A stretch of DNA of 64,000 nt, taken from NCBI GenBank assembly GCA_042408445.1, contig JBHORC010000014.1, positions 1-64,000 on the forward strand, in the 5' to 3' direction. Within the stretch, counting starts at the first letter, position 1. Each line of letters starts with the position of its first letter. The stretch is from CF-46 sp042408445. Its GTDB lineage: Bacteria > Chloroflexota > Limnocylindria > Limnocylindrales > CSP1-4. The translations under genes and the position numbers were made by a program. The notes beneath the pieces were generated by a model. The model searched no databases and was not told the DNA's origin. It saw only the letters and a list, made by a program, of their open reading frames with translations. Of the stretch, positions 41,532 through 51,125 are shown one piece after another.

Positions 41532-41969
41532 ATGCCGCATTCTGCCATTGAGAACGACCTCCTGCTCGACCTCGAGCGCATCGTTGTCGCGTCGGTCGCC
41601 GTCACGGCGCGCGCCCTTGCGGACGTCGCGCCGGAGCTCACCTTCGTGCAGTGGCGGGTCCTCGTCCTCGTCGACCAGCCAGGCGGCAGGACGGTCGGGT
41701 CCGTTGCGGAGGCGCTCGGCGCGAAGATCGCGGGGATCAGCCGGCTCATCGGTCGGCTTCGCGCGCGCGGGCTCGTCGAGCGACGGCGGGGCGATGACGA
41801 CGGGCGTCTCGTCCACGTGTCGCTGACCGAGGCCGGGGCAGACCTCCGGAACCGGGTCATCGAGCGCCGCCGCGCGGAGCTCCGCTCCGCGATCAGCGAT
41901 GCTCGGCTCGCCGACGACACGACGACGGCCCTGCACCGGCTCGCAGCCGTTCTCGAGTTGATGACGTGA
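41532..41969 (+). CDS. MarR-family regulator coupled to a chloride-channel gene
   Basis: A 145-residue MarR protein: LTFVQWRVLVLVDQPGG, VGSVAEALGAKIAGISRLIGRLRARGLVERRRGDDDGRLVHVSLT. Its stop overlaps the GTG of the ClC gene (GTGA), so regulator and channel are one operon. A perfect palindrome lies over its -10 box, which implies autorepression. What it senses (acid, ions or a phenolic) cannot be told. Confidence 0.88.
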   Translation: MPHSAIENDLLLDLERIVVASVAVTARALADVAPELTFVQWRVLVLVDQPGGRTVGSVAEALGAKIAGISRLIGRLRARGLVERRRGDDDGRLVHVSLTEAGADLRNRVIERRRAELRSAISDARLADDTTTALHRLAAVLELMT

Positions 41970-43975
41970 GGATCCTCCCGTCGCTTCGGTCGCGACTGCG
42001 ATCGGCCGAGTACCTCCGGAAGTGGGTGCTCCTCGGCGGCCTCATCGGCGTCATCAGCGGGCTCGGCGCCGCGGTCTTCTTCATCGCGCTCGACGTTGCC
42101 TCGCGAGCGTTCCTCGGCGTTCTCGCGGGGTTCACGCCGGCGTCGCCCGCCGGCGAGGGCGCGCACGGGATCGCCGACGCGGCGCGCCCCCTGGCGATCC
42201 CGCTCGTCGTCGCCCTCGGCGGCCTGATCTCCGGGATCATCGTGTTTCGGCTCGCCCCGGAGGCCGAGGGCCACGGCACGGACGCGGCGATCGCGGCCTT
42301 CCACCACGGAGCACGACGGATCCGGGCCCGGATCCCGATCATCAAGCTGGTGGCGTCCGCGATCACGATCGGATCCGGCGGGTCCGGAGGACGTGAGGGG
42401 CCGACCGCGCAGATCGGCGCCGGGTTCGGGTCGTGGCTGGCGCGGGTGCTCGACCTCGACGCGCGCGACGCGCGGATCGCGGTCGCCTGCGGGATGGGCG
42501 CGGGCATCGGGGCGATCTTCCGGGCACCGCTCGGCGGCGCGGTCCTCGCCGCTGAGATCCCGTATCGGGACGACGTCGAGTCGGAGGCCCTCGTCCCGAG
42601 CTTCGTCGCCTCGATCGTGGCGTTCTCGATCTTCGGGGCACTCATCGGGTACGCGCCGATCTTCGGGCGGGTCGCCGGAGCGGGCTTCACCGACGCGCGC
42701 CAGCTCGTGTACTACGCGCTCATCGGAGTCGCGGCCGGCCTCGTCGGCCGCCTCTACATCCACGGCTTCTACGGCGCCACCAGATGGATCGCGAAGTGGC
42801 CGCTCCCACGCGCCGTTCGGCCGGCGATCGCCGGCTTTGCGGTCGGATGTCTCGGCCTGGCGATCCCGGGCGCGCTCGGCACGGGCTATGGGTGGGTGCA
42901 GGCGGGGCTCGACCGGTCGACCCTGCTCGCATTGCCGCTCTGGATCGTCCTCGTGCTGCCGTTCGCGAAGATCCTCGCGACGTCGCTGTCGATCGGGTCG
43001 GGCGGCTCGGGCGGCATCTTCGGCCCGGGAATGGTGATCGGCGGGATGCTCGGCGCGTCGGTCTGGCGGCTGCTCGAGCCGATCGCCCCCGCCGTCCCGG
43101 CCGATCCCTCCGGTTTCGTCATCGTCGCGATGGTGGCCCTGTTCGGGAGCATCGCCCATGCGCCGCTCGCGGTCATGCTGATGGTCGCGGAGATGACCGA
43201 CAGCCTGGCAATGCTCGCGCCGGCGATGCTCGCGATCGGTCTTGCGAGCCTCGTGGTCGGCGAGCGGACGATCTATCGCTCGCAGCTGCGGAGCCGGGCC
43301 GAATCGCCCGCCCACCAGTTCCGGTTCGCGCTGCCGCTCATGGCGTCGGTGGCGGCGTCACACGCCGCGCGCGCCCCCAGGCTCGTGCTGAAGGCGCACG
43401 AGACGGCGGGCGCCGCGCGCCGGAAGCTGGAACAGGGTGGTCTTCCGGGAGCGCCGGTCGTCGATCGCGGGCAGACGCTCAAGGGAAGCATCTCGCTGGA
43501 GGACCTGGCCGGGGTCGAGGACTCCACGGCGCTCGCCGAGCTGTCGCTGAACGGGCCGGTCGTGACCGCTGACGACGGGCTGGACGACGCGCTTGCGGTG
43601 CTCGCCGAGGGCCACAGTCCGTGGGCGCCGGTCACCGCGAACGACGAGCTGATCGGCGTGGTCTCGGTCGGTGACATCCTGGGCGCGTATCGCACCGCGC
43701 TTGCGGCGAACGTCCGACAGGTCCGATCCGTCGGCCAGTCGGGCGCGCTCATCGAGGCGGAGGTGATGCGCGGATCGCCGCTGGTCGCTCAACCGGTCTC
43801 GGGGACGGGCTGGCCACGGGACGCGGTGCTCGTGTCGATCACCCGAGGCGACCGGGTCATCGTGCCGCGCGGCGACGTCGTCCTGGAGGCCGGCGATCGC
43901 CTGACGATCTTCGCGACGGCAGCAGCGCGTGGTCCGCTCGCCGCGCTCCTGGCCGTCCCCGGTCGGGCCGGCTGA
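41966..43975 (+). CDS. ClC chloride channel/antiporter with CBS and TrkA_C domains
   Basis: A 669-residue protein. The membrane part (about 15-440) has the ClC selectivity motifs GSGGSGGREGPTAQIG, with the gating Glu, and GSGGSGGIFGPGM. A CBS pair follows at about 475-570, then a TrkA_C/RCK_C domain (about 580-665: RGSPLVAQPVSGTGWPRDAVLVSI, RGDVVLEAGDRLTIFA). ClC proteins move Cl- alone or in exchange for H+; the Glu suggests exchange. A TrkA_C domain on a ClC protein is uncommon and would add ligand control. It may serve pH or osmotic balance. Confidence 0.88.
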   Translation: MRILPSLRSRLRSAEYLRKWVLLGGLIGVISGLGAAVFFIALDVASRAFLGVLAGFTPASPAGEGAHGIADAARPLAIPLVVALGGLISGIIVFRLAPEAEGHGTDAAIAAFHHGARRIRARIPIIKLVASAITIGSGGSGGREGPTAQIGAGFGSWLARVLDLDARDARIAVACGMGAGIGAIFRAPLGGAVLAAEIPYRDDVESEALVPSFVASIVAFSIFGALIGYAPIFGRVAGAGFTDARQLVYYALIGVAAGLVGRLYIHGFYGATRWIAKWPLPRAVRPAIAGFAVGCLGLAIPGALGTGYGWVQAGLDRSTLLALPLWIVLVLPFAKILATSLSIGSGGSGGIFGPGMVIGGMLGASVWRLLEPIAPAVPADPSGFVIVAMVALFGSIAHAPLAVMLMVAEMTDSLAMLAPAMLAIGLASLVVGERTIYRSQLRSRAESPAHQFRFALPLMASVAASHAARAPRLVLKAHETAGAARRKLEQGGLPGAPVVDRGQTLKGSISLEDLAGVEDSTALAELSLNGPVVTADDGLDDALAVLAEGHSPWAPVTANDELIGVVSVGDILGAYRTALAANVRQVRSVGQSGALIEAEVMRGSPLVAQPVSGTGWPRDAVLVSITRGDRVIVPRGDVVLEAGDRLTIFATAAARGPLAALLAVPGRAG

Positions 43976-44004
43976 GCCGCCTCAGGAGCCGACCGAGGTG
44001 CTGC

Positions 44005-44769
44005 GTGCCACTTGACCAGGCGCTGCTCGCGGCCTTGTGGGGAGGCGTCAGCGCTTCGGCGCTGCTGGCAGGCGCGGCGATCGGCTACTTCGCGGACGTG
44101 CCGCGACGGCTGATCGCGGCCGTCATGGCCTTCGGCTCCGGCGTCCTGATCTCGGCGCTCTCGTTCGACCTCATGGAGGAGGCCTACCGGCGCGGCGGGT
44201 TCGGCGGCACCGCTGCCGGCTTCGTCGTCGGCGCTGCCATCTTCACCGGCGCGAACTGGGTGCTGGCCCACCGGGGCGCGCGGCACCGCAAGCGCTCTGG
44301 CGACCAGCAGCCCGAGCCCAGTGACCAGGGGTCAGGCGATGCGGGCCTCGCGATCGCGGTGGGATCGCTGCTGGACGGCATCCCGGAATCCGTTGCGATC
44401 GGGCTGACGATGATCGGCGGCGGCGCCGTGAGCACGGTCGCGGTGATCGCGATCTTCCTGTCGAACATCCCCGAGGGCATGTCCTCGTCCGCCGGCATGC
44501 GACGCGCCGGACGGTCGAAGACGTACGTCTTCGGGCTCTGGGCGGCGGCGCTCGTGCTCTGTGCGTTCGCCGCGTTCGTCGGGTTTGCCGTCTTCGCCCG
44601 GCTCCCGGACACGGTCGTCGCCGCGACGACCGCTCTCGCCGCAGGGGCGATCCTCGCCATGCTGGCCGACACGATGATCCCGGAGGCGTTCGAGGTCGCG
44701 CACGACTTCGCCGGCCTGATCACCGTGCTCGGGTTCCTGGCCGCGTTCGTGCTGACGAAGATCGGCTAG
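44005..44769 (+). CDS. ZIP-family metal transporter
   Basis: A 254-residue membrane protein. SLLDGIPESVAIGLTM (helix 4) and FLSNIPEGMSSSAGM (helix 5) are the metal-site motifs of the ZIP family, with Glu and Asp/Asn where many members have His. A Ser/Gln/Pro-rich loop (HRKRSGDQQPEPSDQGSGD) precedes helix 4. It should import Zn2+, Mn2+ or Fe2+. GTG start with GAGGTG upstream. Confidence 0.85.
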   Translation: MPLDQALLAALWGGVSASALLAGAAIGYFADVPRRLIAAVMAFGSGVLISALSFDLMEEAYRRGGFGGTAAGFVVGAAIFTGANWVLAHRGARHRKRSGDQQPEPSDQGSGDAGLAIAVGSLLDGIPESVAIGLTMIGGGAVSTVAVIAIFLSNIPEGMSSSAGMRRAGRSKTYVFGLWAAALVLCAFAAFVGFAVFARLPDTVVAATTALAAGAILAMLADTMIPEAFEVAHDFAGLITVLGFLAAFVLTKIG

Positions 44770-44868
44770 GCGGCTGAAGGCCGACGGACCGTCCCTGTCG
44801 CGCGCGCCCTCGACCTGGCCGGAACGAGCGCGCGTCGCGAATTCGTGCAGGCGCGAGGCGGGCGTCCC

Positions 44869-46086
44869 TCAGCGCTCGAGCAGCCGGACGCGACCGGGAT
44901 CGAGATCGGCGAGGCGGGGAACGCCGAGCAGCTGAAGGGTCCGGATCGCCTCCTGGCGCAGGAGCACGCCCGCCCGCTCGACGCCGCGCTCGCCGCCGGC
45001 CATCAGGCCGTACAGGTACGCCCGGCCGACGAGGACCGCCCGTGCGCCAAGCCCGACGGCCGCGATCACGTCACCGCCACTCAGGACACCGCCATCGACA
45101 TAGACCTCGATTCGGTCGCCGACCTCGCTCGCGATCACGGGCAGCTGTTCAAGCGGCGTGGGCGCCCGATCGAGCTGGCGGCCGCCGTGGTTGGAGATGA
45201 CGATCGCATCGGCTCCGGCGTCGATGACCGCTCGGGCGTCGTCGACCGTCTGGATCCCCTTGATGACGATCGGGCCGTCCCAGGCGTCGCGGATCCAGCC
45301 AAGATCCGCGACGGTGATCGTCGGGTCGAAGACCCGGTTGATCAGGTCGGCAACGGTGCCCTGGGTCTCGCTGAAGGCCGCAAACCTGAGCGGCTCGGTG
45401 GTCAGGAGGTTGAACCACCAGCCCGGATGGCGAGCAATGTCGAACACCGTCCGGACGGAAAGGGTCGGCGGGATCGTGAAGCCATTGTGGACGTCCCGCA
45501 GGCGCGCGCCGGCAACTGGCGTGTCGACCGTCAGGATGAGCGCGGTGAACCCGGCCGCCCGAGCCCGCCGGACGAGCTCCAGCCCGGCCTCTCGGTCGTT
45601 CCAGAGATAGAGTTGGAACCACTTGTTGGTGTCGGGCGCGGCGGCAGCGACGTCCTCCGGGGAGGTCGTGCCGAGCGTCGAAAGCGCATACGGGATGCCG
45701 AGCCGGCCCGCAGCGCGCGCGACGGCCGACTCACCCTCGTGGTTCATGAGCCGGGTGAATCCGGTCGGAGCGTAGACGATGGGCAGGGCCGAGGCGTGGC
45801 CGAGGATCGTCGTCTTGGCGTCCACGGACGAAACGTCCCGGAGGACGCTTGGTCTGAACTCGATCCGGGTGAACGCCTCTCGGGCGCGACGCAGGCTCGT
45901 CTCCGTCTCGGCCGCCCCGTCGACGTAGTCGAACACGGCTCGCGGGACGTGACGCAGCGCCACCGAGCGCAGGTCCCAGATCGTTGCCGCCGATGCGAGC
46001 CGGCGATCCGTCGGGGACCACCGGACCGGGCCCGTGCGGAGATACGGTTGGAGCTCGGACCAGCGCGGAACTCGGCGGTGGACCAT
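44869..46086 (-). CDS. FMN-dependent alpha-hydroxy-acid dehydrogenase (L-lactate oxidising)
   Basis: A 405-residue TIM-barrel flavoenzyme of the LldD/glycolate-oxidase family. YAPTGFTRLMNHEGE, FQLYLWNDRE, ILTVDTPVAGARLRD, IVIKGIQTVDDA (Lys binding FMN) and VISNHGGRQLD (catalytic His) are all present. It is the last gene of the rhamnose catabolic arm, two bases after the kinase stop. L-lactate is the product expected from the aldolase/dehydrogenase gene of the same operon, so oxidation to pyruvate is the likely job. Glycolate or mandelate cannot be excluded by motif alone. Confidence 0.86.
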   Translation of the reverse strand: MVHRRVPRWSELQPYLRTGPVRWSPTDRRLASAATIWDLRSVALRHVPRAVFDYVDGAAETETSLRRAREAFTRIEFRPSVLRDVSSVDAKTTILGHASALPIVYAPTGFTRLMNHEGESAVARAAGRLGIPYALSTLGTTSPEDVAAAAPDTNKWFQLYLWNDREAGLELVRRARAAGFTALILTVDTPVAGARLRDVHNGFTIPPTLSVRTVFDIARHPGWWFNLLTTEPLRFAAFSETQGTVADLINRVFDPTITVADLGWIRDAWDGPIVIKGIQTVDDARAVIDAGADAIVISNHGGRQLDRAPTPLEQLPVIASEVGDRIEVYVDGGVLSGGDVIAAVGLGARAVLVGRAYLYGLMAGGERGVERAGVLLRQEAIRTLQLLGVPRLADLDPGRVRLLER

Positions 46087-46088
46087 GG

Positions 46089-47546
46089 CTACGTCCGGAC
46101 CGGCGCGAGGTGCCGCCGCGGCTCGAACCGACGCAACTCCTGCGTCCCCCGCACGAGCGCCCGAAGGGCGCCGAGGTCGCCGTCCAGCAGGCCGCGTGTA
46201 CGGGCCTGGACGAGGACGTTGCCGATGGCGCTCGCCTCGACGGGCCCAGCGACCACTGGTAGCTCGGACGCGTCCGCCGTCAGCTGGCAGAGCAACTCGT
46301 TTCGACTCCCCCCTCCGACGAAGTGCACGACGCGGACGTCGCGGCCCGACAGTCGCACGGCATCGCGGACGGCACGGGCAAAGGCGGCCGCGAGGCTGTC
46401 GAGGATGCATCGGACGAGCGCCGGCCGCGTGTCGGGCACGCGCTGGCCCGAGACGCGGCATGCGTCGCCAATCCGGGACGGCATGTCGCCGGGTGGCAGG
46501 AACGCCGGGTCGTCGGGGTCGACGATCGGGCCGGCCGGCGGCAGGTCTGCAGCGGCGGCCAGCAGCGCCTGGAGGTCCGGCTCGGGACCGCTCCGATGCC
46601 ACGCCCGGATCGATTCCTGGAGGAGCCACAACCCGGTGACGTTGCGGAGGAACCGGATCCGGCCGTCAACGCCGCCCTCGTTGGTGAAGTTCGCCGCTCG
46701 GCTGTCGTTGGTCAGAATGGGCGCCTCGAGCTCGACGCCGACCAGCCCCCACGTCCCGCAGGAGATGTAGGCGAACGACTCGTCGGCCGCGGGGACCGCA
46801 GCGATCGCGGACGCCGTGTCGTGCGACCCGACGAGGGTGACCATCGTCGAACCAGCGAGGCCGGTCGCGTCGGCGACGGACGGGCGAACGGGACCGAGTG
46901 GCTCTCCGCTCGATCGCAACGGCGGCAGGATCCGCCCCGGGATTCCGGCCGCGGCGACGAGGTCCCTGGCCCAGTCCCGCGTTGCCACGTCCAGCAGTCC
47001 CGTCGTCGATGCATTCGTGAGCTCGCCGACGCGCTCGCCGGTCACCCAGTACCCCATGAGATCGGGGATGAGGAGCATCGTCGCCGCGCCGTCGAGCTCC
47101 GGCGTGCCGAGAGACGCCGCGAGCTGGTAGATCGTGTTGAACGGAAGGAACTGGATCCCGGTCCGCGCGTACAACTGCTCGGGCGGGATGCGCTCGTGGA
47201 CCCGGGCGACGCCGCGGGCGGCTCGCGGGTCGCGGTACGCGTGCGGGTTGCCGAGGAGCTGCCCCTCGTCATCGAACAGTCCGATGTCGACGCCCCACGA
47301 ATCGATCCCGATGCTCTGGACGTCTGCCGTCGCGCGGGCCGCGGCCCCGAGACCGGCGAGCACCTCCCGGTGGATCCCGAGGGCGTCCCAGTGCAATCCA
47401 TCGGGCAGGTCGACCGGCTCGTTCGGGAACCGGTGGACCTCGAGCAGCTCGAGCCGACCAGGTCCCACCGATCCGACGACGACGCGGCCAGATGACGCTC
47501 CGAGGTCGACCGCCGCGACCAGGCCGTCTCCCGCCGCGTCCGTCAC
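46089..47546 (-). CDS. rhaB: L-rhamnulokinase
   Basis: A 485-residue FGGY-type sugar kinase. VAAVDLGASSGRVVVG is the phosphate loop, IGIDSWGVDIGLFD the next strand, GIQFLPFNTIYQLAA the substrate-binding segment, SHDTASAIAA the catalytic Asp region, and VHFVGGGSRNELLCQ the C-terminal nucleotide site; all match E. coli RhaB closely. It phosphorylates L-rhamnulose at C1. GTG 47546 fits the normal N-terminus; the upstream ATG at 47621 would add 25 Arg/Cys-rich residues and overlap the aldolase gene. Confidence 0.9.
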   Translation of the reverse strand: MTDAAGDGLVAAVDLGASSGRVVVGSVGPGRLELLEVHRFPNEPVDLPDGLHWDALGIHREVLAGLGAAARATADVQSIGIDSWGVDIGLFDDEGQLLGNPHAYRDPRAARGVARVHERIPPEQLYARTGIQFLPFNTIYQLAASLGTPELDGAATMLLIPDLMGYWVTGERVGELTNASTTGLLDVATRDWARDLVAAAGIPGRILPPLRSSGEPLGPVRPSVADATGLAGSTMVTLVGSHDTASAIAAVPAADESFAYISCGTWGLVGVELEAPILTNDSRAANFTNEGGVDGRIRFLRNVTGLWLLQESIRAWHRSGPEPDLQALLAAAADLPPAGPIVDPDDPAFLPPGDMPSRIGDACRVSGQRVPDTRPALVRCILDSLAAAFARAVRDAVRLSGRDVRVVHFVGGGSRNELLCQLTADASELPVVAGPVEASAIGNVLVQARTRGLLDGDLGALRALVRGTQELRRFEPRRHLAPVRT

Positions 47547-47589
47547 GGACGTCCCGCGCCGTGCGACGCCGCCATCGCAGCCAGGAGCG

Positions 47590-49665
47590 TCACCGCAGGA
47601 ACGCCGCCGCGACGCCCGCATCGACGGGGATGTGGAGTCCCGTCGTCTGGCTCAGGTCGCCGCCGGTCAGCGCGAAGACTGCCGCGGCGACGTGTTCCGG
47701 GAGGACTTCGCGCTTGAGGAGCGTCCGCTGCGCGTAGAACTCACCGAGCTTGTCCTCGCTCACCCCGTAGGTCCGGGCCCGGTCCGCGCCCCAGCCCTTT
47801 GCGAAGATCCCGGAGCCGCGGACGACGCCGTCGGGATTCACCCCGTTGACGCGGATCCCGTACTGGCCGAGCTCGGCGGCAAGCAGCCGGACCTGGTGCG
47901 CCTGGTCCGCCTTGGACGCACCGTAGGCGACGTTGTTCGGGCCCGCAAAGAAGGCGTTCTTGCTGACGATGTAGATGAGGTCGCCACCCATCGCCTGTTC
48001 GATGAGGACCCGGGCGGACTCCCGCGAGACGAGGAACGACCCGCGGGCCATCACGTCGTGCTGGAGGTCCCAATCCGCGGCCGTCGTCTCGAGGAGCGGC
48101 TTCGAGATCGACAGCCCGGCGTTGTTCACGACCAGGTCGACGCCGCCGAACGCGAGGATCGTCGCCTGGATGGCTGCCGCGACCTGACCCTCGTCCGTCA
48201 CGTCGGCCGCGAGGCCGATCGCGACGTCGTCGTTGCCGAGCTCGCGCGCTACCGCCGCGGCGCTGGCGCCGTCGATGTCGGCGACGACCACACAGGCTCC
48301 CTCGGCAGCCAGCCGACGAGCGATGGCCTTGCCGATCCCCGATCCGCCCCCGGTGACGAACGCCACCCGGGCAGCGAGCGGCCGAGGCGCCGGGAGCCGG
48401 GCGAGCTTCGCCTCCTCGAGCGCCCAGTACTCAATCGCGAACTTCTCCGCCTCCGCGATCGGTTGATACGTCGAGACAGCCTCGGCGCCTCGAATGACGT
48501 TGATCGCGTTGATGTAGAACTCGCCGGCCACCCGGGCGGTCTGCTTCGTCGCACCGAACGAGAACATCCCGACCCCCGGGACGAGGACGATCGCGGGGTC
48601 GGCGCCGCGCATCGCGGGGCTGTCCGGTGTCGCATGGCGCGCGTAGTAGGCGGCGTACTCGGACCGGTAGGACTCGTGGAGCTGGCGCAGCCGGGCGATC
48701 GTCTCCTCGAGCGGCGCCGTCGGCGGCAGGTCCAGGACGAGCGGCCGGACCTTCGTCCGCAGGAAGTGATCGGGGCACGACGTCCCGAGGGCCGCCAGCC
48801 GCGGATGCTCGGCGGACGCGAGGAAGTCGAGGACGACCTGGCTGTCGGTGAAGTGGCCGACCATCGGGCGGTCGGTCGATGCCAGGCCCCGAACCAGCGG
48901 GAGGAGCGCAGCGGCCCGGGCGCGCCGGTCGGTTGGCGCGAGCGGCTCGTTGGCCGCGATCCTGGGACCGAACGGCTCGGGTCGACCGTGCTCGGCGAGA
49001 TACGCGGCCGCTACCCGGATGATCTCGAGCGAGTTGGCCTCGCACGCCTCCGAGGAGTCGCCCCAGGCGGTGATCCCGTGACCACCGAGGATCACGCCGA
49101 TCGAATCGGGCCGTTCGCGCCGGATCGCGGCGATGTCCAGACCAAGCTGGAAGCCCGGGCGCCGCCACGGCACCCAGGCCACGCGGTCGCCGAACGCCGC
49201 TCGGGTGAGGCGCTCGCCATCGGCCGCCGTCGCGAAGGCGATCCCCGAGTCGGGATGGAGATGGTCGACGTGGGCGGCATCGACGAGGCCGTGCATCGCG
49301 GTGTCGATCGACGGCGCCGCGCCGCCACGGCCGTGGAGGCAGTAGTCGAAGGCGGCGACCATCTCGTCCTCGCGGTCCTGCCCCGGATAGACGTCGACGA
49401 GCGCCCGCAGGCGATCGAGTCGGAGGACGGCGAGGCCGGCCTCCGTCAACGTGCCCAGATCGCCGCCCGAACCCTTGACCCAGAGCAGCTCGACCGGCTC
49501 ACCGGTGGCGGGATCCACCGCCGAAGCCTTCACGGAGGTGTTGCCGCCGGCGTAGTTCGTGTTCGCCGGATCGGCGCCCAGGCGGTGCGAGCGCTCGAGC
49601 AGCTCGTCGACAGGGTTGCGCGACGATGCGTGTTCCGCGGAGGACGGCGTGACGGGCGCGGTCAT
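47590..49665 (-). CDS. rhaEW: bifunctional rhamnulose-1-phosphate aldolase / L-lactaldehyde dehydrogenase
   Basis: A 691-residue fusion. Residues about 15-400 are a class II aldolase: NYAGGNTSVKA, WVKGSGGDLGTL, HVDHLHPDSG and GGHGITAWGDSSE carry the zinc ligands. Residues about 425-690 are a short-chain dehydrogenase: FVTGGGSGIGKAIARRL, VNNAGLSISKPLL, IVSKNAFFAGPNNVAYGASKA with Ser, Tyr and Lys. The first half yields dihydroxyacetone phosphate and L-lactaldehyde; the second turns lactaldehyde to L-lactate in the B. subtilis relative. ATG 49665 overlaps the isomerase stop (ATGA). Confidence 0.92.
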   Translation of the reverse strand: MTAPVTPSSAEHASSRNPVDELLERSHRLGADPANTNYAGGNTSVKASAVDPATGEPVELLWVKGSGGDLGTLTEAGLAVLRLDRLRALVDVYPGQDREDEMVAAFDYCLHGRGGAAPSIDTAMHGLVDAAHVDHLHPDSGIAFATAADGERLTRAAFGDRVAWVPWRRPGFQLGLDIAAIRRERPDSIGVILGGHGITAWGDSSEACEANSLEIIRVAAAYLAEHGRPEPFGPRIAANEPLAPTDRRARAAALLPLVRGLASTDRPMVGHFTDSQVVLDFLASAEHPRLAALGTSCPDHFLRTKVRPLVLDLPPTAPLEETIARLRQLHESYRSEYAAYYARHATPDSPAMRGADPAIVLVPGVGMFSFGATKQTARVAGEFYINAINVIRGAEAVSTYQPIAEAEKFAIEYWALEEAKLARLPAPRPLAARVAFVTGGGSGIGKAIARRLAAEGACVVVADIDGASAAAVARELGNDDVAIGLAADVTDEGQVAAAIQATILAFGGVDLVVNNAGLSISKPLLETTAADWDLQHDVMARGSFLVSRESARVLIEQAMGGDLIYIVSKNAFFAGPNNVAYGASKADQAHQVRLLAAELGQYGIRVNGVNPDGVVRGSGIFAKGWGADRARTYGVSEDKLGEFYAQRTLLKREVLPEHVAAAVFALTGGDLSQTTGLHIPVDAGVAAAFLR

Positions 49666-50828
49666 GCACCCCACCCCGCCGCCTGGCCGCCGACCCGTTC
49701 GGCAGCGATCCGCTCGAAGTAGCCGGATCGCGCATACGCGGCAAGTGGGTCGGGGTCCAACCCGATCTCGGCGCGGACATCGGCAAGGAGCGGCCGCACG
49801 TCGGTGTTGTAGGCGTCCATCAGGACGGCGTTCGCGCCGAGGACGTCCCCGGACGCCTGCGCGGCGTCAAGCGCATCGCGGTCAACCATCAACGCCTTCG
49901 CGCTTGCCTCCTGGACGTTCATCACCGACCGGATCTGACCGGGGATCTTCGGCTCGATGTTGTGGCATTGATCGAGCATGAATGCAATCCCGACCTCCGG
50001 ACCGAGACCGCCGGCGCCGACGACCTCGACCATGATCCGGAAGAGCTGGAACGGATCAGCCGAGCCGACCATGAGGTCGTCGTCCGCGTAGAACCGCGAG
50101 TTGAAATCGAAGCCCCCGAGCCTCCGGAGCCTCAACAGCGAGGCGACGATGAACTCGATGTTCGTCCCCGGCGCGTGGTGTCCGGTGTCGACGACCACGG
50201 CAGCCTTCGGTCCGGCGGCGAGGCACTGGACGTACGCGGTTCCCCAGTCCGGCACGTCCATGGTGTAGAAGGACGGCTCGAACAGCTTGTACTCGAGAAG
50301 CATCCGCTGCTCCGCGCCGAGGCGCGCGTGGACCGCGGCCAGTGCCTCGGCGAGGCGGTCCTGGCGTGCCCGGATGTCGTCCTGCCCCGGGTAGTTCGTG
50401 CCGTCGGCAAACCACAGCTTGAGGTCCCGCGAGCCGGTCGCGTCCATGATGTCGACGCAGGCGAGCAAGTGGTCGAGCGCCTTCCGCCGGACCCGCGCGT
50501 CGGGGTTGCAGACGCTGCCGAGCATGTAGTCATCGTCCTGGAAGACGTTCGAGTTGATGGCCCCCAGGCGAACGCCCTCGTCGGCGGCGAATCGAGCAAG
50601 GTCTGCGTAGTCCTCGACGCGGTCCCATGGGATGTGGAGCGCGACGCTCGGCGCCACGCCGGTGAACCGGTGGACCTGAGCGGCGTCGGCGATCTTCTCG
50701 CGCGGCGTCCGGGGGACCCCCTGCTGCGCGAAGACCTTGAACCTCGTTCCGGAATTGCCGAACGCCCATGACGGCAGCTCGATCTCCTGCGCCTTGAGCG
50801 CCGCGATGACGGCCGGATTGCTGGTCAC
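49662..50828 (-). CDS. rhaI: L-rhamnose isomerase (Pseudomonas stutzeri RhaI type)
   Basis: A 388-residue TIM-barrel isomerase. ELPSWAFGNSGTRFKVFAQQG near the N-terminus, HIPWDRVEDY, GAINSNVFQDDDYMLGSVCNPD, LWFADGTNYPGQDDIRARQDR, LEYKLFEPSFYTMD (metal Glu), VVDTGHHAPGTNIEF (metal Asp/His) and DFNSRFYADDDLMVGS are typical. It turns L-rhamnose into L-rhamnulose. GTG 50828 follows GGAGG with five bases between. First gene of the leftward rhamnose operon. Confidence 0.93.
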   Translation of the reverse strand: MTSNPAVIAALKAQEIELPSWAFGNSGTRFKVFAQQGVPRTPREKIADAAQVHRFTGVAPSVALHIPWDRVEDYADLARFAADEGVRLGAINSNVFQDDDYMLGSVCNPDARVRRKALDHLLACVDIMDATGSRDLKLWFADGTNYPGQDDIRARQDRLAEALAAVHARLGAEQRMLLEYKLFEPSFYTMDVPDWGTAYVQCLAAGPKAAVVVDTGHHAPGTNIEFIVASLLRLRRLGGFDFNSRFYADDDLMVGSADPFQLFRIMVEVVGAGGLGPEVGIAFMLDQCHNIEPKIPGQIRSVMNVQEASAKALMVDRDALDAAQASGDVLGANAVLMDAYNTDVRPLLADVRAEIGLDPDPLAAYARSGYFERIAAERVGGQAAGWGA

Positions 50829-51000
50829 CTGTGCCTCCGTCGCGCCTCGGCGCGGTGATCGTCGTCCCCCATGCATGGTGATCGCCCCGGGTCGACCGCG
50901 TCGGCTCGGAGGAGAGACCCGGATCGTGCCGGCCCGAGGCGACCGCCAGGCATCGACGCCCATCGCGAGCGTCGACACAGGCTGGCACAGGTTTCGTTTG

Positions 51001-51045
51001 ATTGCAATTGCTTTCTTGACATTGCGATTGCCGTGCGCCTAGTGT
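51001..51045 (+). promoter_or_regulatory. rhamnose-regulon promoter with paired operator-like repeats
   Basis: TTGACA (51016-51021) and TAGTGT (51040-51045), 18 bp apart, form the promoter of the rightward operon. Two 11-bp direct repeats, ATTGCAATTGC (51001-51011) and ATTGCGATTGC (51021-51031), start 20 bp apart, about two helical turns, and flank the -35 box. They lie in the 297-bp gap (50829-51125) between the divergent arms and are the best candidate site for the DeoR-type regulator. A clear minus-strand promoter was not found. Confidence 0.6.
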
Positions 51046-51125
51046 GCCCGGGCAACGAATCGAAACCCTTCGTGTCCGTGGCCCCGTCCCCGCATCCACG
51101 GTTTCCCGGCTCGGAAGGAGCATCT

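Noticed and set aside
50829..51125. A start for the DeoR regulator further upstream (frame open from 50871)
   Set aside because: That would place the promoter and repeats inside the gene. GTG 51126 has AAGGAG at ideal spacing and begins just before the winged helix.
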